From Rubrivivax sp. (lineage in GTDB: Bacteria > Pseudomonadota > Gammaproteobacteria > Burkholderiales > Burkholderiaceae_C), in NCBI GenBank assembly GCA_022842595.1, contig JALHPF010000022.1, positions 33,940 through 97,939 of the forward strand: DNA of 64,000 nt, read 5' to 3'. Within the stretch, counting starts at the first letter, position 1. Every line of letters starts with the position of its first letter. A program made the position numbers and the translations under genes. Positions 16,515 through 24,871 of this stretch are shown in pieces. The notes beneath the pieces are model-generated. The model was not told the DNA's origin and ran no database searches. It saw nothing but the letters and a program-made list of their open reading frames with translations.

Positions 16515-16820
16515 TCACGGCAGAAAAACCACGGAGGGCAGTGCGGTAAACATCACCGCCGCCGTCGCGATGGCGACAGCCCCTCGCGCAAAGCGGTAGC
16601 TCCAGCCCGGGAGGCTGCCATCGGCGTGTCGAGCCTTCAATCGAACGTAGTGCACACCCACGGCCAGCAGCGCGATCGCGGTGAATGCCCACGCCAATGC
16701 GTTGGCTGTCCGCTGGTGCGGCCAGATTTCGCCCGCAGCCCAGAGCATCATGAAGTGAACGAACCAGATTGCAAAAGCCGTGATGATCGGCTGCCAGCTC
16801 GACTGCTTCAGCACCTTCAC
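16515..16820 (-). CDS. small membrane protein of the cytochrome oxidase operon
   Basis: A 101-residue protein with three predicted transmembrane helices (around FAIWFVHFMMLWAAGEIWP, ALAWAFTAIALLAVGVHYV and GAVAIATAAVMFTALPSVVF). It starts at a GTG overlapping the stop of the subunit I gene (GTGA), so it is translationally coupled to it. It is probably an accessory or assembly part of the oxidase, comparable to the small extra genes of coxMNOP-type operons. No motif defines its role. Confidence 0.72.
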   Translation of the reverse strand: MKVLKQSSWQPIITAFAIWFVHFMMLWAAGEIWPHQRTANALAWAFTAIALLAVGVHYVRLKARHADGSLPGWSYRFARGAVAIATAAVMFTALPSVVFLP

Positions 16821-19417
16821 ATGCCACCCCACGGCAGCAAGCGCGGCAGCAGCAGGCCGGCCATCCCCTCGAGCGCGGCATACATGAAGAGGATGCGCAG
16901 TGCCTCCAGGGTCTTGTTGGCCGGGCCTGGCGCCAGGCCGCGCATCCAGCGTGCCAGGTAGTAGAAGGCCGACAACACGACCGCCAGCACGATGGTGGCG
17001 TGCCACGCCAACATGGCGTAGATCGTGGCACCCTGCCCGCTGGCATCCCCGCGCAGCCCGGCGTGCCACCAGTCCAGGCTGTCCACCGCCAGCGCGGCCA
17101 CCAGGCACACCATGCTCAAGGTCATCAGCGCGGCACTGAGCCCGCTGCCGCGCTTCAGCCTCGCCATCAACGGCCGGGCCGCCCAGGCCAGGCCTCCCGA
17201 TGCACCGAGCAGCAGCAGGCCGGGAACCAGCGCGCCACGCGGTGCGGCCACCCGCCACCAGTCGGGATGGGCGCCGAACAGGTACAGGTACGCAAACAGC
17301 GCCATCAGGTAGATCATGCCCAGCACGATGACCAGCAGCACCGCGGCCCACCAGCCATGCGATTGCGGGCCGGTCACATAGGTCGGCAGCAGGATGCCGC
17401 CGCCTGCGTCCACCTGCTTCTGCGGCAGGTGGCGGTCGTTGCTCCAGACCCAGCGCATCAGGCAGACGACCGTCAGCACGCCGCAGATCGCGCTCAGCGT
17501 CAGTGCCTTCATCGTCAGCAGCAGGAAGAAGCCCGCGGTGAACAGCGCCGCCAGCAGCGGCCACCACGAAGGCCCCGGCATGATCTGCACGTACTGCGGC
17601 TCGGCGCGTGAACTGCTCGTGATGAGCGTCTCGCGTGCGCCGGTGGCGGTGCCGGGCAGGAAGTAGCGCCCGGCCTCGACGTCTTCGCGCAGCCGGGCAT
17701 CGGCCCACAGCGGTTCGAGAGCGTTGACGACCGGGATCGAGCGCACGGCGTAGTTGCCGGTGGCCAGCCATTCCAGCGTGCCGCCGTTGTAGACATTGCG
17801 TGCGTTCTCCTCGCCCTCACGCTTGCGGCCGTAGCAGCGGATGGCGTCGACAAGGAACAGCAGCACACCGGCGGCCATGATGAAGGCGCCCACGGTCGAG
17901 ACCAGGTTCGGCAGGTCCCAGGCCCGGCCCGGCAGGTAGGTGTCCACGCGTCGGGGCATGCCCATCAGACCGCTCAGGTGCATGGGCAAGAAGCACACGT
18001 GCACGCCGACGAACATCAGCCAGAACACCCAGCGTCCGACCTTCTCTGAAAGCTGCCGGCCGTTGATCATCGGCGTCCAGTAATGGAAACCGGCGAACAG
18101 CGGGAACACCATGCTGCCGATCAGCACGTAGTGGAAGTGCGCGACGACGAAGTAGGTGTCGTGGGCCTGGCCATCGAAGGCGACCATGCCCACCATGACG
18201 CCGGTGAGGCCGCCCATCACGAAGATCAAGATGCCGCCGACGAGAAACAGCGAGGGCACGTTGCGCTGCACCTTGCCCGACGCGAGCGTAGCGATCCACG
18301 CGAAGACCTGGGCGCCGGCCGGGATGGCCACCGCCATCGACGCGGCCGAGAAGTAGCCGGCGGACAAGCCGGGCAGGCCCACCGTGAACATGTGGTGGGC
18401 CCAGACACCGAAGCTGATGAAGCCGGTGGCGATCATCGCCAGCACCACGATCTCGTGGCCGACCAGGGGCTTGCCCGCGACGGTGACGATCATCGTCGAC
18501 ACCATCGCCGAGGCCGGGATGAAGATGATGTAGACGTCGGGGTGGCCGAAGAACCAGAACAGGTGCTGGTAGAGCAGCGGGTCGCCGCCGCGGGTGGCGT
18601 CGAACAGTGGCCAGTTGAAGGCGCGCTCGAGCTCCAGCAGGAAGGTCACCATGATCATCGCCGGGAAGGCCAAGATGATCATCACGCCGAAGATCAGCAC
18701 CGCCCAGGCGTAGATGGGCATCTTGGCCAGCGTCATGCCCGGGGCGCGCGTGCGCAGCACGCCGACGATGAGTTCGATCGCGCCGGCAATCGCGCTGATC
18801 TCGATGAAGCCGATGCCCAGCAGCCAGAAGTCGGCGTTGATGCCCTTGGAATAAACCCCCGCACTCAACGGCGGGTACATGAACCAGCCGCCGCTGGGCG
18901 CCAGGCTGAAGAAGATCGAGCAGAAGAAGACGACCCCGCCGATCAGGTAAGCCCAGTACGAATACGCCGACAGCCGCGGGAACGGCAGGTCGCGCGCCGC
19001 GATCATCTGTGGCAGCAGCATCACCGCGATGGCCTCGACCGCGGGCACGGCGAACAGGAACATCATCACCGAGCCGTGCATCGTGAACAGCTGGTTGTAG
19101 GTCTCCTGCGGCACGATGCCGGCAAGCGGCGCTGCCAGCTGCACACGCATCACCAGCGACAGGACACCCGCGGCGACGAAGAAGCCGAAGGCCGTGACGA
19201 TGAACAGGAAGCCGATGAAGTTGTTGTTGACGGCGCTGAAGGCTCGCCAGCCCGTCGGCGTTTCCCAGACCTTCTTCAGCGCTTCGAGTTCGCCGGGCGG
19301 CCTGTTGCCTTGCGTGGGGAATCGCTCGTAGAGCCGCGCGTCGAAGCCGGTCTCCGAAGGCGCGGTCGCTGCATCGCGCACGGCACCTGCCACGCCCGGG
19401 GGGACGCTGCGCGTCAC
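16817..19417 (-). CDS. ctaD: cytochrome c oxidase subunit I with C-terminal subunit III-like extension
   Basis: An 866-residue integral membrane haem-copper oxidase subunit, far longer than the usual 530 or so. The haem a His is in FTMHGSVMMF. The CuB ligands are in FFGHPDVYIIF and WAHHMFTVG, and haem His residues are in VAHFHYVLIG. The usual HPEVY Glu is Asp here. The last 250 residues add about seven more helices (from GPQSHGWWAAVLLVIVLG to LPRLLPWGGM) that resemble a reduced subunit III. The GTG start overlaps the stop of ctaC (GTGA) and has GGAG eight bases upstream. It reduces O2 and pumps protons, fed by the haem c of CtaC. Confidence 0.92.
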   Translation of the reverse strand: MTRSVPPGVAGAVRDAATAPSETGFDARLYERFPTQGNRPPGELEALKKVWETPTGWRAFSAVNNNFIGFLFIVTAFGFFVAAGVLSLVMRVQLAAPLAGIVPQETYNQLFTMHGSVMMFLFAVPAVEAIAVMLLPQMIAARDLPFPRLSAYSYWAYLIGGVVFFCSIFFSLAPSGGWFMYPPLSAGVYSKGINADFWLLGIGFIEISAIAGAIELIVGVLRTRAPGMTLAKMPIYAWAVLIFGVMIILAFPAMIMVTFLLELERAFNWPLFDATRGGDPLLYQHLFWFFGHPDVYIIFIPASAMVSTMIVTVAGKPLVGHEIVVLAMIATGFISFGVWAHHMFTVGLPGLSAGYFSAASMAVAIPAGAQVFAWIATLASGKVQRNVPSLFLVGGILIFVMGGLTGVMVGMVAFDGQAHDTYFVVAHFHYVLIGSMVFPLFAGFHYWTPMINGRQLSEKVGRWVFWLMFVGVHVCFLPMHLSGLMGMPRRVDTYLPGRAWDLPNLVSTVGAFIMAAGVLLFLVDAIRCYGRKREGEENARNVYNGGTLEWLATGNYAVRSIPVVNALEPLWADARLREDVEAGRYFLPGTATGARETLITSSSRAEPQYVQIMPGPSWWPLLAALFTAGFFLLLTMKALTLSAICGVLTVVCLMRWVWSNDRHLPQKQVDAGGGILLPTYVTGPQSHGWWAAVLLVIVLGMIYLMALFAYLYLFGAHPDWWRVAAPRGALVPGLLLLGASGGLAWAARPLMARLKRGSGLSAALMTLSMVCLVAALAVDSLDWWHAGLRGDASGQGATIYAMLAWHATIVLAVVLSAFYYLARWMRGLAPGPANKTLEALRILFMYAALEGMAGLLLPRLLPWGGM

Positions 19418-20430
19418 TTCAGCGACTCCATGTAGGCGGCCAGCGCGCCCAGCTCGGCAGCCGGCAGCGAGCGGTAGGCGGGCATGCGGTTGTTGGGCTT
19501 GATCGACTGGCTGTCGCCGATCCAGCCGATCAGCGTGCCGCGGGTGTTGGGCAGGATGCCGGCACCCAGCGACCGACGCGAACCGACGTGCGTCAGGTCC
19601 GGGCCCGAGAGCCCTTGCGCGGCGGTGCCGGCGATGCGGTGGCAGGCGGCGCAGCCGACCTCGCCGAAGAGCCGGCGGCCACGCAGCACATCGGCGTTGA
19701 CCGGTGCTGCGCTGGCATTCGGGTCGGCGGCCGCCTGCAGACGCATCAGCCGTGCATCGAGCCAGCGCTGCCAGTCGGCGGGCTCGTGCGCCACGACCAC
19801 GAAGCCCATCAGCGAATGTGCCCCGCCGCAGAACTCGGCGCATTGCCCGCCGTAGACGCCCGCATTGTCGGCCTGCAGCTTCAGCCGGTTGGTGCGGCCC
19901 GGGATCATGTCCATCTTGCCGCCGAGCTTGGGCACCCAGAAGCTGTGGATCACGTCCTCGGACACCATGTCGACGACGACGGGGCGACCCACCGGGATGT
20001 GCAGTTCGTTGGCGTCGGCATGGAGCTCCTTGCCCGCCGCATCGAGGTAGGACACGCGCCACCAGTAGATGTTGCCGGACACGCGCATGCGCAGCTCGTC
20101 GCCCTGGATCGTCGTCATGCCGGCCACCATCGTCGTGCCCCAGGCCAGCAGCGCGAAGAGCACGCCGGCGGGCATGATCAGCCCGAACCACTTGACGACG
20201 CGCTCGCCGCCGAGCCGGGCGCGCAGCCCGTCGCTGCCGTACAGCGCCACCCACATCGCCGCGCACACCAGCACGAAGATCAGCGTGACCATGGCGATCA
20301 GCACCCAGGCCAGCGTGGTGACCGTGTTCGAGAACGGGCCGTGGGGGTCGAGCACCGGCGGAGGCCAGCCGCTGATGGCCGCACTGAAGGCCTCAGCGGG
20401 GCTTGAGCGTGAGGAGGTAGGCTGTGACAT
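19414..20430 (-). CDS. ctaC: cytochrome c oxidase subunit II with fused cytochrome c domain
   Basis: A 338-residue subunit of a caa3-type oxidase. Two N-terminal membrane helices (about residues 38-60 and 84-103) precede the CuA cupredoxin domain. Its ligands are seen in VIHSFWVPKLGGKMDM and GGQCAEFCGGAHSLMGF: His, two Cys, Glu, His and Met. The C-terminal haem c domain carries CAACHRIAG and a distal Met in NNRMPAYRSL. It accepts electrons at haem c and passes them through CuA to subunit I. Its start overlaps the end of the upstream cytochrome c gene by 38 bases, with AGGAAG six bases before the ATG. Confidence 0.93.
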   Translation of the reverse strand: MSQPTSSRSSPAEAFSAAISGWPPPVLDPHGPFSNTVTTLAWVLIAMVTLIFVLVCAAMWVALYGSDGLRARLGGERVVKWFGLIMPAGVLFALLAWGTTMVAGMTTIQGDELRMRVSGNIYWWRVSYLDAAGKELHADANELHIPVGRPVVVDMVSEDVIHSFWVPKLGGKMDMIPGRTNRLKLQADNAGVYGGQCAEFCGGAHSLMGFVVVAHEPADWQRWLDARLMRLQAAADPNASAAPVNADVLRGRRLFGEVGCAACHRIAGTAAQGLSGPDLTHVGSRRSLGAGILPNTRGTLIGWIGDSQSIKPNNRMPAYRSLPAAELGALAAYMESLK

Positions 20431-20791
20431 CGCGGGCTTCCTGGTCAGTCATCGAAACGGCCGGCATGGCCGTGCCGGGCACGAGCGCGGGGGCGTTCCT
20501 GACGAACTGCATCAACACGCCGGGCTGGTTTGGCAGCCGCCCGGCGATCAGGCCCTGTCGCCCGAAGTCCTGCAGTGACGGCCCGAGGCCGCCGCGCGGC
20601 CACTTCACGTCGGGGAAGGTGTGACAGGCCACGCAGCCCTTGTCGGCGACGAGCCGCCGACCGGCTGCGGTATTGGCGTCGCCCAGCGTCGGCGTACGGT
20701 CTGGCGGGCCATCACAGGCCACGAGGCTGAAGCAGGCCAGCATCAGCCATCGGCTGGATCTGCCCCGGCGCGAACCACCGGGCCCTTGCAT
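20393..20791 (-). CDS. cytochrome c lipoprotein of the oxidase operon
   Basis: A small periplasmic class I cytochrome c, first gene of the oxidase operon. MLACFSLVAC is a lipobox, so the mature protein is probably lipid-anchored at Cys. The haem motif is GCVACHTFP and a possible axial Met is in VPGTAMPAVSM. I chose the ATG at 20791 (132 residues); an ATG at 20812 is also possible but would collide with the divergent gene. It likely donates electrons to the haem c of CtaC. The oxidase genes follow with overlapping ends. Confidence 0.84.
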   Translation of the reverse strand: MQGPGGSRRGRSSRWLMLACFSLVACDGPPDRTPTLGDANTAAGRRLVADKGCVACHTFPDVKWPRGGLGPSLQDFGRQGLIAGRLPNQPGVLMQFVRNAPALVPGTAMPAVSMTDQEARDVTAYLLTLKPR

Positions 20792-20828
20792 GAACGATGA
20801 TCTGGTCCCCATGCGTCATCAACCGTCA

Positions 20829-21500
20829 ATGCACGAACACCGGCCCGCGAACATCGGCGGCCTGTTGCTGGCCGTGCTCGCCATGCTGTCGACGGCTTGC
20901 ACCGATCGCATGAGCACCAGCGACGACCGCTGGAGCGCCGGCGGAGAACTCATCGCGATGAGCGGCGGCGAAGGTGGCGCGCGCTACGCCTGCGTGACCT
21001 GCCACGGCGCGCGTGGCGAGGGCAATGGCTTCGACGCGCCGCGCCTTGCCGGCCTGCCGGCGGGCTACCTGCAAAAACAGATGGAAGACTACGCAACGGG
21101 CCTGCGCGCGCACGAGGTGATGCGCGACGCAGCGCGCTTTCTCGATAGCCATGAACGCGTGCGGGTGGCCAACCACTATGCCGCGCTGCCGCCGCAGGCC
21201 CTGCCGCCGGCCACCGAAGAAGCCGTCGCCGCAGCGACCCCGGGGCTGTACGCCAGTGCATGCCAGCCATGCCATGGCGTCGAAGGGGTCGGCACCGGGA
21301 GCGGCCCGCCGCTGAACGCCCAGCCGGCCTTCTATCTGACCCAGCAATTGCAGGACTGGCAGGTTTCGAAGCGGCGCAATGACAGCAATCATGTGATGTT
21401 GAAGGTGGCGCAGCAGCTCAAGCCCGAGGAGCTCAGGCAGCTGAGCCTTTATCTGGCGCAAATCCCTCTGCCGCAGACTCCTCTGGCACAGATCCGATAA
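20829..21500 (+). CDS. dihaem cytochrome c, exported
   Basis: A periplasmic protein of about 223 residues with two c-type haem sites, CVTCHGARGEGNG and CQPCHGVEGVGTG, one per half. This is the double-domain layout of cytochrome c4-like proteins. An N-terminal hydrophobic stretch ending LLAVLAMLSTAC looks like a lipobox, so it may be lipid-anchored. It is transcribed divergently from the oxidase operon, only a few dozen bases away. ATGs at 20811 and 20790 are alternatives. It is a probable electron shuttle between the bc1 complex or a dehydrogenase and the oxidase. Its 3' end overlaps the convergent cytochrome b561 gene by 68 bases. Confidence 0.87.
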   Translation: MHEHRPANIGGLLLAVLAMLSTACTDRMSTSDDRWSAGGELIAMSGGEGGARYACVTCHGARGEGNGFDAPRLAGLPAGYLQKQMEDYATGLRAHEVMRDAARFLDSHERVRVANHYAALPPQALPPATEEAVAAATPGLYASACQPCHGVEGVGTGSGPPLNAQPAFYLTQQLQDWQVSKRRNDSNHVMLKVAQQLKPEELRQLSLYLAQIPLPQTPLAQIR

Positions 21501-22110
21501 CGCCCGGCACCTGCGGCCCGTTGAGGTCGAACATCGACGGCAGCACCTTGTCCCGCTTGATCAGGTAATGCAGCACCGCCGCCCCGGCGTGCCCGGGAAT
21601 GGCCAGCATCGTGATCCAGACGATCCAGAAATGCGCCGTCGCGGCCCACTGCATCAGGCGCTGCTGCAGACTCTCGGACAACTGGTCGAAAGGCAGGTTG
21701 GGAAACGGGATCACACCCGCGATCGACAGCGGCAGGTCGCTGGGCAGCGTGGACCACATGACCCAGCCGCTGATCGGCAGCGCAAAGAAGCTCAGGTAGA
21801 ACCAGGCTTGCAGCAGGCGGCTGGCCTTGCCTGCCAAGGACGCCTCGTCGACGTTCCCGGGGCCGCTGAGCTGGCTGCGCCAGAAGAAGCGCAGCGTGCC
21901 CAGCAGCATGATCGCGAGGCCAGCCTGGGTGTGCGTCTGATAACCGAGGTACTTGTCTCCGCCCACCGGCTGCCAGCCCAGATACCAGCCATGCGCCAGC
22001 TGAAAGATCATCAAGGCGGCCATGACCCAGTGGAAGGCGACGCCGATGGGCGAGTACAGGCCGCGCCGGTGGTAGCCCTCGGCCCATTCGACGGCAGCAA
22101 CGAGATTCAC
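21433..22110 (-). CDS. cytochrome b561 family membrane protein
   Basis: A 225-residue inner-membrane protein with four main helices. Haem-ligating His residues are likely in VAFHWVMAALMIFQLAHGW, GYQTHTQAGL and TAHFWIVWI, the pattern of bacterial b561 proteins that oxidise quinol or handle superoxide. The start is a GTG overlapping the stop of ctaG (GTGA). I rejected the much longer open frame upstream, because it runs antisense to DUF2231 and through ctaG. The last 30 residues are polar and acidic, and the gene end overlaps the convergent dihaem cytochrome gene. Confidence 0.88.
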   Translation of the reverse strand: MNLVAAVEWAEGYHRRGLYSPIGVAFHWVMAALMIFQLAHGWYLGWQPVGGDKYLGYQTHTQAGLAIMLLGTLRFFWRSQLSGPGNVDEASLAGKASRLLQAWFYLSFFALPISGWVMWSTLPSDLPLSIAGVIPFPNLPFDQLSESLQQRLMQWAATAHFWIVWITMLAIPGHAGAAVLHYLIKRDKVLPSMFDLNGPQVPGVIGSVPEESAAEGFAPDKGSAA

Positions 22111-22871
22111 GCGGGCTCGACGCGCAAGCCACGCGCCCGTTCGGCATGCATCCAGCGCCAGCCGATCCACATCGCGGCGGCCAGGTAGGCGATGCTGCCG
22201 GGCGCCCACATCGTGATGCCGGCAAGTTGCTGGTCTTCCAGCGGCGAGACGCCCCAGCTCAGCGTGGACGCGAAGTGCGGGGCATACAGCGGCCGCCCGG
22301 CAAAGGTGATCAACGCGCCCAGCAGTCCCATCGACACCGTGGTGGCCAGGATGGCGCCCATGGCCGCCACCGGGTCGGAACGCCGCACCGCGACCCAGAA
22401 CGCCACCGCGCTGGCCAGCAGCGTGAATTGCATCAGCGCGTAGCTCACGTCCGACGACAGGGCTGCCGCGTAGGGCGCCGGCGCATGCCACGCCCAGAAG
22501 GTCACCGTGGCGATGGCCGTGGAGGTCCACAGCGGCGCCAGCAGCCGCCGCAGCCACGGCTCCAGTCCGAACGCCAGCAGCGGCGCCATCACCAGCACGA
22601 GCGCGATGTGATGGACCACCCGCACCGTGAAGAATGCCGAGCTCAGGGCACACAGCGGCGACACGTAGAGCACGACCGTGAGCACCCAGGCGCATCGCAA
22701 GCTCAGCTGTCGCCTGGGCGTGAGCTGGTGGCCGACCGACACCCGCCACAGCGCCAGCGCCAGCAGCAGCAGGCCTGCGCCGAGCACCGGGTCGAGATTC
22801 CAGCGGCTCAGCCAGATCTCCGGGCCGGGCGCCTCGCCGCAGTAAGGAGCCCACTTCCTTGGTTCGTCCAT
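22107..22871 (-). CDS. ctaG: cytochrome c oxidase assembly protein, caa3 CtaG type
   Basis: A 254-residue membrane protein with about seven helices, of the caa3_CtaG family (not the Cox11 family that shares the name). Typical signs are WNLDPVLGAGLLLLALALWR, RVVHHIALVLVMAPLLAFG with paired His, and FWAWHAPAPYAAAL. Members help mature CuB/CuA centres of caa3-type oxidases, which fits the ctaC-ctaD operon 1.7 kb away. It is translationally coupled to the b561 gene. Confidence 0.88.
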   Translation of the reverse strand: MDEPRKWAPYCGEAPGPEIWLSRWNLDPVLGAGLLLLALALWRVSVGHQLTPRRQLSLRCAWVLTVVLYVSPLCALSSAFFTVRVVHHIALVLVMAPLLAFGLEPWLRRLLAPLWTSTAIATVTFWAWHAPAPYAAALSSDVSYALMQFTLLASAVAFWVAVRRSDPVAAMGAILATTVSMGLLGALITFAGRPLYAPHFASTLSWGVSPLEDQQLAGITMWAPGSIAYLAAAMWIGWRWMHAERARGLRVEPA

Positions 22872-22956
22872 GCCGTGGTCCTCCGCTTTGGACGCAAGCC
22901 CAATCCTGGGCGGCTATTCCCGCTGGCATCACACCACGGACAAACATCGTGCACTG

Positions 22957-22974
22957 TTCGGTAGTGCACAGACG
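22957..22974 (+). promoter_or_regulatory. copy A of recurrent motif, upstream of DUF2231 gene
   Basis: TTCGGTAGTGCACAGACG lies 18 bases before the DUF2231 start codon. It is one of six clear copies in the window of a motif close to TTCGGNANNGCACAGACG. Being so near the start codon, it would have to work as a core promoter, a leader element or an operator at the transcription start. Confidence 0.5.
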
Positions 22975-22992
22975 CCTGCCCTGCAGGGGGCG

Positions 22993-23391
22993 ATGGTGCC
23001 CGCCACCATGCACGCCGTCATCGCCTTCTCCTCCGTGCCGCTGTTCCTCGGCGCGCTTCTCAGCGACTGGGCCTACTCCAGCAGCCATCAGATCCAGTGG
23101 GTCAACTTTGCCGCGTGGTTGATCGCGGGAGGCCTGCTGATGGCGGGCCCAGGGCTGGTGTGGGGTGCCGTCGATCTGCTGCGTGCGCCCGCCGCGCGCC
23201 ATCGCCGCGGCCTGATCTATCTGAGCTTGCTGCTGGCGACCTTCGTTGTCGGCTTCGTCAATGCCCTGGTGCACGCCAAGGACGGCTGGGCAGCGATGCC
23301 GACCGGACTGATCCTGTCGGCCGTGGTGGTGGTGCTCGCCACGACGGCCAGCGCGGTCGGGCTCTCAGGCCCGTTGCGGAGGACGGCATGA
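22993..23391 (+). CDS. DUF2231 domain membrane protein
   Basis: A 132-residue protein with four transmembrane helices. It starts MVPATMHAVIAFSSVPLFLG, typical of the DUF2231 family in which His residues near the membrane face may bind haem. A purine-rich GGGGG run lies just before the ATG. The stop overlaps the ATG of the dehydrogenase gene (ATGA). Because its partner is a periplasmic dehydrogenase, it could be the membrane electron acceptor or anchor; this is inference from context. Confidence 0.84.
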   Translation: MVPATMHAVIAFSSVPLFLGALLSDWAYSSSHQIQWVNFAAWLIAGGLLMAGPGLVWGAVDLLRAPAARHRRGLIYLSLLLATFVVGFVNALVHAKDGWAAMPTGLILSAVVVVLATTASAVGLSGPLRRTA

Positions 23392-24695
23392 CGAGCCCGG
23401 GCCTGCGAATCGCAGCGGCCTTCGCTGCCGTCGTGATGCTTGGAGCCACACCCACCTTTGCCGTCGCAGCGGCCGAACCGAGCGGCGCGCCGTACGGCAG
23501 CCCGGACCTGCCGCCACCGCAGCGGGGGCTGCTGCCGACCATGCGCATCGCTGAACCTGCGGGGTGGGGCGACCGCCGCCCCTCGGTGCCGCCAGGCTGG
23601 ACGATCCGGGCCATCGCCACCGATCTGCGAGTCCCGCGCCAGACGCTGGTGCTGCCCAATGGCGACATTCTGGTGGCCGAAGGCAAAGGCGGGGGCGCCC
23701 CCGTCCTCAGACCCAAGGACTACATCGCCGGCATCTTCAAGTCCAAGGGCACCACGTCCGTCAAAGGCGGCAACCAACTGACCTTGCTGCGAGATGCCGA
23801 CGGAGACGGCAACTACGAAGGACGGTGGGTCTTTGCTGCGAACCTCAATGCGCCGTACGGCCTGGCGCTGGTGGGGAACCAGTTGTATGTCGCCAACCAG
23901 GACGCGCTGGTGCGGTTCGATTACGTCGTCGGGCAGACACGGGCCACCGCGGCGCCCGTGACGGTGGCCAGCTTGCCGTCGGCGATCAACCACCATTGGA
24001 CGAAGTCCCTCGCGGCCGATGCCGATGGCCGCTTTCTCTACGTCGGCATCGGCTCCAACAGCAACATCGGAGAGCGCGGCATGGCGGTGGAAGAGAACCG
24101 CGCCGTGGTCTGGCAGGTCGACGCCAGCAGTGGCGCCACGCGACCATTCGCGACCGGCCTGCGCAACCCCACCGCACTGGCCTTCGAGCCCGCAAGCCGG
24201 CAACTCTGGGCGGTGGTGAACGAGCGCGACGAACTCGGCCCCGACCTCGTGCCGGACTACCTCACCTCGGTACGAGACGGTGCGTTCTATGGCTGGCCCT
24301 ACGCGTACTGGGGTCCCAACGTCGACCGCCGCGTGCAGCCCCAGAACGACAAACAGGTCCAGGCCGCGGTGCGCCCGGACTTTGCCTTGCAGTCGCACTC
24401 GGCGCCCCTGGGCCTGGCCTTCGTGCAGCCTGGGTTCGCGGCCCCGTTTGCCGAAGGCGCCTTCGTCGGCTTGCACGGCAGCTGGAACCGGGACGCGCCT
24501 GTCGGCTACAAGGTGATCTTCGTCCCCTTCGCCAACAGCCGCCCCAGCGGGCCGCCGGTCGACTTCGTCACCGGTTTCCAGGTCGACGGCAAGACCATGG
24601 GCCGCCCGGTCGGCGTGACCGTGGACCCCAAGGGCGCCTTGATCGTGGCCGACGATCTGTCCAACACCGTCTGGCGAGTGACGCCGACGCGCTGA
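23388..24695 (+). CDS. sorbosone-dehydrogenase-type beta-propeller enzyme, exported
   Basis: A 435-residue periplasmic protein. A signal peptide (AAAFAAVVMLGATPTFAVAAA) is followed by a six-bladed propeller of the PQQ-dependent soluble glucose dehydrogenase / L-sorbosone dehydrogenase family. Blade signs include VPRQTLVLPNGDILVAEGKG, FATGLRNPTALAFEPAS and GLHGSWNRDAPVGYKVIFVP. It would oxidise a sugar or aldehyde with PQQ, which the cell must make or import; no pqq gene is in the window. It is coupled to DUF2231 by a four-base overlap and sits next to cytochromes that could take its electrons. Confidence 0.88.
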   Translation: MTSPGLRIAAAFAAVVMLGATPTFAVAAAEPSGAPYGSPDLPPPQRGLLPTMRIAEPAGWGDRRPSVPPGWTIRAIATDLRVPRQTLVLPNGDILVAEGKGGGAPVLRPKDYIAGIFKSKGTTSVKGGNQLTLLRDADGDGNYEGRWVFAANLNAPYGLALVGNQLYVANQDALVRFDYVVGQTRATAAPVTVASLPSAINHHWTKSLAADADGRFLYVGIGSNSNIGERGMAVEENRAVVWQVDASSGATRPFATGLRNPTALAFEPASRQLWAVVNERDELGPDLVPDYLTSVRDGAFYGWPYAYWGPNVDRRVQPQNDKQVQAAVRPDFALQSHSAPLGLAFVQPGFAAPFAEGAFVGLHGSWNRDAPVGYKVIFVPFANSRPSGPPVDFVTGFQVDGKTMGRPVGVTVDPKGALIVADDLSNTVWRVTPTR

Positions 24696-24871
24696 GGGAC
24701 GAGGCGCCTGCATCGTCTGCGGGCTCAGGTGCCGTCCGTCGATTGATCCCGATGTCCTACAGCGTCTCGGCCTGCAGGAGGACGGCAGTCCTGCCGGGAA
24801 GGCCGTACAACAGGCTTCGTCACTCTTCGACGCTCGTGCTCGATTGAGGTCAACTTCCAAAAGGTCACCCC

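Noticed and set aside
16349..16549. 66-codon plus-strand frame with acceptable codon use
   Set aside because: No motif, no ribosome site and overlap with the end of the oxidase operon; possibly a relic, but too weak to list.
18083..19435. 450-codon plus-strand frame rich in His, Asp, Glu and Arg opposite ctaD
   Set aside because: Composition is that of an antisense shadow; the minus strand has all oxidase motifs.
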